Source: Deferribacteres bacterium
GTDB taxonomy: Bacteria > Nitrospirota > Thermodesulfovibrionia > UBA6902
Length of the DNA stretch: 9,106 nt
Assembly: GCA_030598625.1 (NCBI GenBank)
Contig: JAUVPO010000062.1
Coordinates: 1 to 9,106, forward strand
Direction of reading: 5' to 3'
Position numbers and translations under genes: made by a program. Position 1 is the first letter of the stretch. Each line of letters begins with the position of its first letter. Positions 5,835-9,106 of the stretch are shown here, piece by piece. The notes under the pieces were generated by a model. That model was not told the origin of the DNA. It did no database searches and saw only the letters and a list, made by a program, of their open reading frames with translations.

Positions 5835-7701
5835 ACGGCCACCATGACCATATCCATAGCCGGGTCCATTCTACCAGGCTCCGGGTCCAGATAGAGATCA
5901 ACTTGCGCCGGTCAACAGAAATTTTCCCTATACCTTCCATGCCGGGACGCAGGCGCTGTGTTACATTCTGCAGCTGCGCCTCGACACGAAAATAGTTCCG
6001 GCCTTCTTCGGGTGTTGTTATAGGTGTGATTTTCTCAATGATAAAATCAAACTGTTCATCCGGAATAGATGACAGCAGCAAATTGCCGTGCTGCCCTTTA
6101 CGCACATCAGCGATCCGTCGCTCATCCACCTTAAGAATAACACGATAAGAATCCAGAGGAGTGACCTCGAAAAGCACCTCGCCCTGCTCCACAAGCCCGC
6201 CGAGCCTCTGGCTGAGGTCACCGCTGATTACGATACCGTCAAAAGGAGCGCGTATGAGAGTACGTTCCAGTTTGCTCTCGACCAGATTAAGCTGGGCCGC
6301 AGCCTGATCAAGCTTGGCGTCCATGATTTTGACCTGAGCGCGTTCATGCTTTGCAAGGGCCTCCTGATACTGTCGCTGAAACTGTGTTCGCTGGCTCATC
6401 CAGTTGAGTCTTTCAAGGCGTAGATCACGATCATCCAGAGTACACATTAGCATTTCATTTTTCACGACGTCACCTGCCCGCACATATGCTTCCTTTATAT
6501 ATCCGTTAAACGGAGCGACAGCGACCCGGCGTACAGTACCCTCAAGCGCCGTGTCCGCGGAGAGACGGTATTCTCCGGTCGCAATGCTGAAAAATACCAA
6601 TAAAGCTGTTATGAGAATGGCCGCCAGTTTTCTTCCCGCGTATCTCGGGCCGACAAGACGGATGATTTGCCGTCCGATTGAATCACTGATTTTAAAAATA
6701 AGCAGTCTGTCATTCAGTCGTTTTGATTCCAGGGCAGGGGCCGCCAGCGCGGAAATACTTCTGCAAAACTCGACGTCGTCTTTGCTGAATGGCTCTTCCG
6801 AGGGTCGCTCCAGTGTAAGCGCGCCGTAATAATGTCCATTGACGTATAGAGGAATCGTAATAATCGATTCTTCCCCGTAGAGCTTTGCCAGCTCTCTGTG
6901 GTCTCTGGTCACAAGCACTTCGGCTTCTGCAGTCAAGGGATATAGTATTTCCCGGCGCTGAATGATTGACTCATCCATAGCCTTGCTTATGGCCTTGATC
7001 AGGTTCATGTGTTTGCCGAACTGGGCGCTGTGGGATATGGACTGTACATGTACATGGTTTTTACGCATAAATCCCAGACTCACCCTGTCGCAGCTCAGGT
7101 GTGAAGCCAGTTCAGTTACGAAGGTCATGCACGCGGACTTAAAATGGTCCTGAGACAGTACACCGGCCAGCAAATCAACGGCTGATTTCAAACGGGTCAA
7201 CGCAGCGCCGTCCTCCGAAGCCCTTTGACGGCGGAAAAAGAGCTCCATCCACGCGACACCCCATTGAAGCTGCTCCATGACAGATCTGATTTCACTTTCA
7301 GCGCGTGCTGTAACCTCTATCGCCACCACACCGTGGATCTGTCCGTCGATCATGACCGGATATGCAACGCCATAGTGGAGAAGTGAAGAGGGCCTCTCTC
7401 CTGAAGGCATGGGTAATTCTGTAAGAAGGCCGCATTGCTGCTCAATAACACGCTCTGATATCTCGGCAAGACGCTCCACATCCGTCTCGCCTTCAGGCCA
7501 TTTTGAGACGGGAACAAAGGACTTTTGCTCCCGCTCACTCATTACAAGGAGGCTTTGGACTGTGTTGGGTATCAGCTGGGATTGTAAACCGAGCCAGTTG
7601 CGGAAATAATCTTTCCGGTCAGCGGCATCCTCAAAACGCGACCATAATTGGGAGACGCTCTTTGAGGTATTTTTAAATTCCTCAGATGTATCGGGTTCCA
7701 T
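5833..7701 (-). CDS. Double-GAF, single-pass HlyD-family membrane adaptor
   Basis: A 622-residue protein. The N-terminal about 350 residues have no membrane segment and contain two GAF-like sensory domains: a degenerate one at about 20-155 (GVAYPVMIDGQIHGVVAIEV near 111-130) and a clearer one at about 170-325 (CDRVSLGFM; SIITIPLYVNGHYYGALTLE at 279-298). A single membrane helix at about 356-375 (AGRKLAAILITALLVFFSIA) is followed by a periplasmic adaptor: lipoyl half 385-420 (VAPFNGYIKEAYVRAGDVVK), helical hairpin about 425-480, second lipoyl half 481-512 (LIRAPFDGIVISGDL), and a beta-barrel to about 597 ending RLRPGMEGIGKISV. The last 18 residues carry six tryptophans. The layout places the GAF domains in the cytoplasm and the arm in the periplasm. 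Start ATG at 7701 has only a weak Shine-Dalgarno; no in-frame ATG lies upstream before a stop at 7720-7722. It sits 35 bases after the DUF3467-type gene and 12 bases before the M50 fusion. Confidence 0.92.
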   Translation of the reverse strand: MEPDTSEEFKNTSKSVSQLWSRFEDAADRKDYFRNWLGLQSQLIPNTVQSLLVMSEREQKSFVPVSKWPEGETDVERLAEISERVIEQQCGLLTELPMPSGERPSSLLHYGVAYPVMIDGQIHGVVAIEVTARAESEIRSVMEQLQWGVAWMELFFRRQRASEDGAALTRLKSAVDLLAGVLSQDHFKSACMTFVTELASHLSCDRVSLGFMRKNHVHVQSISHSAQFGKHMNLIKAISKAMDESIIQRREILYPLTAEAEVLVTRDHRELAKLYGEESIITIPLYVNGHYYGALTLERPSEEPFSKDDVEFCRSISALAAPALESKRLNDRLLIFKISDSIGRQIIRLVGPRYAGRKLAAILITALLVFFSIATGEYRLSADTALEGTVRRVAVAPFNGYIKEAYVRAGDVVKNEMLMCTLDDRDLRLERLNWMSQRTQFQRQYQEALAKHERAQVKIMDAKLDQAAAQLNLVESKLERTLIRAPFDGIVISGDLSQRLGGLVEQGEVLFEVTPLDSYRVILKVDERRIADVRKGQHGNLLLSSIPDEQFDFIIEKITPITTPEEGRNYFRVEAQLQNVTQRLRPGMEGIGKISVDRRKLISIWTRSLVEWTRLWIWSWWP

Positions 7702-7736
7702 GGATGACGAACTCAGCCATTATTTTATTTACCTGC

Positions 7737-8030
7737 CTATTTATTTTCAGCTTCGATATTAAGTTCGCCGAACCGGGACTCATACTGCTGGACAACATTG
7801 TTGAGAAGCGTTGAAAGACGCTTTGCGACATAGGGATTGAGGATGATGCGGTCCGACAGATCTATAACGAGTTCCTTCTGCCCTGAGTTCCAGGACTGGT
7901 TGGTGCCGAACAGAATAGTCACCTCTTCCCGCGTACTGTTGACATTACATACGTTTGCATAAGTACTTCTCATTTTTTCCTGGTCCCAACGCAGATTAAT
8001 TTTTTCCTGATCTTTTGATTTTTGTGTCAT
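7737..8030 (-). CDS. DUF3467-type small protein
   Basis: A 97-residue soluble protein with no signal peptide or membrane segment. The sequence fits the DUF3467 family as I remember it: NVCNVNSTREEVTILFGTNQ at about 26-45, then LSDRIILNPYVAKRLSTLLN at about 58-77, ending in a helix (YESRFGEL). The family has no established function; it is small, probably a compact alpha/beta cytoplasmic protein. It is preceded by a strong Shine-Dalgarno (AGGAGG, 10 bases before the ATG) and a likely promoter, so it appears to be the first gene of the operon. Being first and strongly translated would suit an abundant accessory factor or a chaperone-like partner, which is inference only. Confidence 0.88.
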   Translation of the reverse strand: MTQKSKDQEKINLRWDQEKMRSTYANVCNVNSTREEVTILFGTNQSWNSGQKELVIDLSDRIILNPYVAKRLSTLLNNVVQQYESRFGELNIEAENK

Positions 8031-8040
8031 TAATATTCTT

Positions 8041-8046
8041 CCTCCT
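8041..8046 (-). promoter_or_regulatory. Strong ribosome binding site of the DUF3467-type gene
   Basis: A perfect AGGAGG on the minus strand (CTATAGGAGGAAGAATATTA before the ATG), 10 bases from the start at 8030. It is stronger than the sites of most genes downstream. Confidence 0.75.
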
Positions 8047-8087
8047 ATAGTTTATTTTATCGTTATTAACAGTTGCTCTTATATTTA

Positions 8088-8093
8088 ATTATA
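8088..8093 (-). promoter_or_regulatory. Candidate -10 element of the export-cluster operon
   Basis: A perfect TATAAT on the minus strand in the AT-rich 119-base gap between the RTX/LysM gene and the DUF3467-type gene. Transcription would begin near 8081, giving a leader of about 50 bases. The -35 position has no good match. A second candidate in the same gap is TTGAAA (8135-8140) with TAAACT (8111-8116) at 18-base spacing. I see no convincing hairpin terminator after the RTX/LysM gene, so read-through from it is also possible. Confidence 0.4.
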
Positions 8094-8149
8094 TAGCATA
8101 TTAATATCATAGTTTACCCCTGAGAGCACTAATCTTTCAATGAAAAATA

Positions 8150-9106
8150 TTACCAGTGTATGAAACGGCGGTTACTTTCATCCTGCTCAAGCTTCCTGAA
8201 TACGGCACGATCGAGGAATTTCCGGCGCTTTGAACAAACCGATGAACTTACGTTCCATCCTGTCAATCCTGCCACCAAAGTTACCAGGTCATTCCCGGTT
8301 TCTGTTTTGTCCTGCTCACCATTTACATCCTCTTCCTTCTGTTCATTTTCCATAATATCTTTTGGTGGCTCCATTGGAATCGTAATGACCTTTCCCGGAT
8401 AGATCAGGTCCGCATCAATAATTCCGGGATTAATTTTCTGGATCTCGGGCCACAGGAAGGGATCTCCCAGTTTGTCTTCTGCAATCTTCCAGAGGGTATC
8501 TCCCTTTTTCACAACATATTCTTCCGGGGTTATTGCCGGTCCTTCCTCAACCAGCGGTGCAGGCGGTCTTATATACGTATACGAGCCGCTGTGAGACGGG
8601 TATGAAGGCCTTGCAGCCTCCGCAATCCCGGGAGCTTCCGGTTCCACTCGTTCAGAAGGCAGGATACCGCCCCGTGAAATTGCATGCAGGCTTAACGGGT
8701 TCGATGTAAAAGGAGATCCATACAAACCAAACAATGTATTAGCGATCAGATCAGTCCCGTATGACGACATGGTAACAACATGTATTGCTTTATTATCATC
8801 AAAAGTTACCCTGGCATATTCGCCGATCATAATATCTTCACCGAAATCTCCATAAAATGTATCACTGCCGGCTCCGCCGAGCATAACGTCATTTCCGCTT
8901 CCACCGATGAGCGTGTCATCGCCTCCTTTTCCGGGATTCTCCGTGGCAATCGTATCAAGCACCGTCTCACCGTTAATGTCCGTATGGGAACTCTCTTTGC
9001 CATAATCACCGATCATCATGATGCCAAGGCTCGAAGCAGAGGCATCCAACGTGTCTGCTCCGCCTTCGCCTAACATAACAAGAAATCCATTTTCATCAGG
9101 GTTCAG
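8150..9106 (-). CDS. C-terminal end of an RTX-repeat protein with LysM domain (5'-partial)
   Basis: The frame is open to the right edge, so the protein begins outside the window; 318 residues are visible. Numbered from the first visible residue, glycine/aspartate-rich RTX calcium-binding nonapeptides run at about 60-96, with degenerate relatives before them (MLGEGGADTLDA; MIGDYG). A proline-rich linker (about 145-190) leads to a LysM domain at about 197-244 (YVVKKGDTLWKIAEDK ... NPG ... LIYPGKVITIP), which in other proteins binds peptidoglycan or related glycans. An acidic stretch (ENEQKEEDVNGEQDKTET) and a final basic tail with one cysteine (VCSKRRKFLDRAVFRKLEQD) follow. RTX proteins are usually exported by type I secretion with a C-terminal signal; here the end is LysM plus a charged tail, which is not typical. 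The left-hand part of the protein could be very large (adhesin-like), but that cannot be seen. It is the likely client of the export genes downstream. Confidence 0.92.
   Translation of the reverse strand: MNPDENGFLVMLGEGGADTLDASASSLGIMMIGDYGKESSHTDINGETVLDTIATENPGKGGDDTLIGGSGNDVMLGGAGSDTFYGDFGEDIMIGEYARVTFDDNKAIHVVTMSSYGTDLIANTLFGLYGSPFTSNPLSLHAISRGGILPSERVEPEAPGIAEAARPSYPSHSGSYTYIRPPAPLVEEGPAITPEEYVVKKGDTLWKIAEDKLGDPFLWPEIQKINPGIIDADLIYPGKVITIPMEPPKDIMENEQKEEDVNGEQDKTETGNDLVTLVAGLTGWNVSSSVCSKRRKFLDRAVFRKLEQDESNRRFIHW
8819..8926 (-). repeat. Four tandem RTX nonapeptide repeats
   Basis: Four consecutive nine-residue units read GGDDTLIGG, SGNDVMLGG, AGSDTFYGD and FGEDIMIGE. They fit the GGxGxDxUx consensus of calcium-binding parallel beta-rolls. 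The last two units are degenerate, as expected at the end of a roll. The DNA has diverged between units, so these are old protein-level repeats and not a recent expansion. Confidence 0.85.

Larger units (their letters stand above)
869..8030 (-). other. Probable five-gene envelope-export operon
   Basis: Five genes on one strand with gaps of 35, 12, 45 and 35 bases: DUF3467-type, GAF-HlyD, PqqD-M50-HlyD, short SecA, periplasmic adaptor. There is no terminator-like hairpin inside any gap. Three of the five carry lipoyl/hairpin adaptor arms. I infer a joint role in moving or processing an envelope protein, most likely the RTX/LysM protein encoded immediately upstream on the same strand. Confidence 0.6.

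Noticed and set aside
6404..6829. Plus-strand open frame opposite the GAF-HlyD gene
   Set aside because: Antisense shadow; low-complexity Ser/Arg-rich translation with no domain and no credible ribosome site.
8031..8149. Small RNA or riboswitch in the AT-rich gap
   Set aside because: No conserved fold or GC-rich stem is visible; the gap is adequately explained by a promoter and leader.

Overview
The window looks like a fragment of a Gram-negative bacterial chromosome of middling GC. The evidence is a set of periplasmic adaptor (HlyD/RND-type) proteins, which only make sense in a two-membrane envelope, and an RTX-repeat protein. A deltaproteobacterial or similar environmental lineage would fit, but that is an impression and not shown by the sequence. 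There are no RNA genes, insertion sequences, CRISPR arrays or tRNAs that I can see. Nearly every base is coding.

Layout, right to left along the minus strand: (i) the C-terminal end of a larger protein with RTX calcium-binding nonapeptides followed by a LysM domain (8150 to the right edge); (ii) a 119-base AT-rich gap with a plausible promoter; (iii) a small DUF3467-type protein (7737-8030); (iv) a membrane adaptor with two cytoplasmic GAF-like domains and a HlyD-type periplasmic arm (5833-7701); (v) a three-part fusion of a PqqD-like domain, an M50 (site-2-protease-type) membrane metalloprotease and a HlyD-type arm (3676-5820); (vi) a short SecA-like ATPase lacking the C-terminal third of normal SecA (1636-3630); (vii) a short exported periplasmic adaptor (869-1600). 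Genes iii-vii are separated by only 12-45 bases and probably form one operon. On the plus strand at the left edge, ending 4 bases from gene vii and facing it, is the C-terminal part of an unrecognised soluble protein (1-864) whose repeated strand-strand-helix pattern loosely recalls ABBA-type aromatic prenyltransferases.

Taken together, the minus-strand genes look like a dedicated envelope export or assembly machine for the large RTX/LysM protein: a cytoplasmic SecA-like motor, a membrane protease with a peptide-recognition-like domain, two inner-membrane adaptors, one free periplasmic adaptor and a small DUF3467 accessory protein. No ABC or RND pump and no TolC-like channel is present in the window, so either they lie outside it or the machine works differently from a type I secretion system. 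The functional link between the genes is inference from proximity and domain content.
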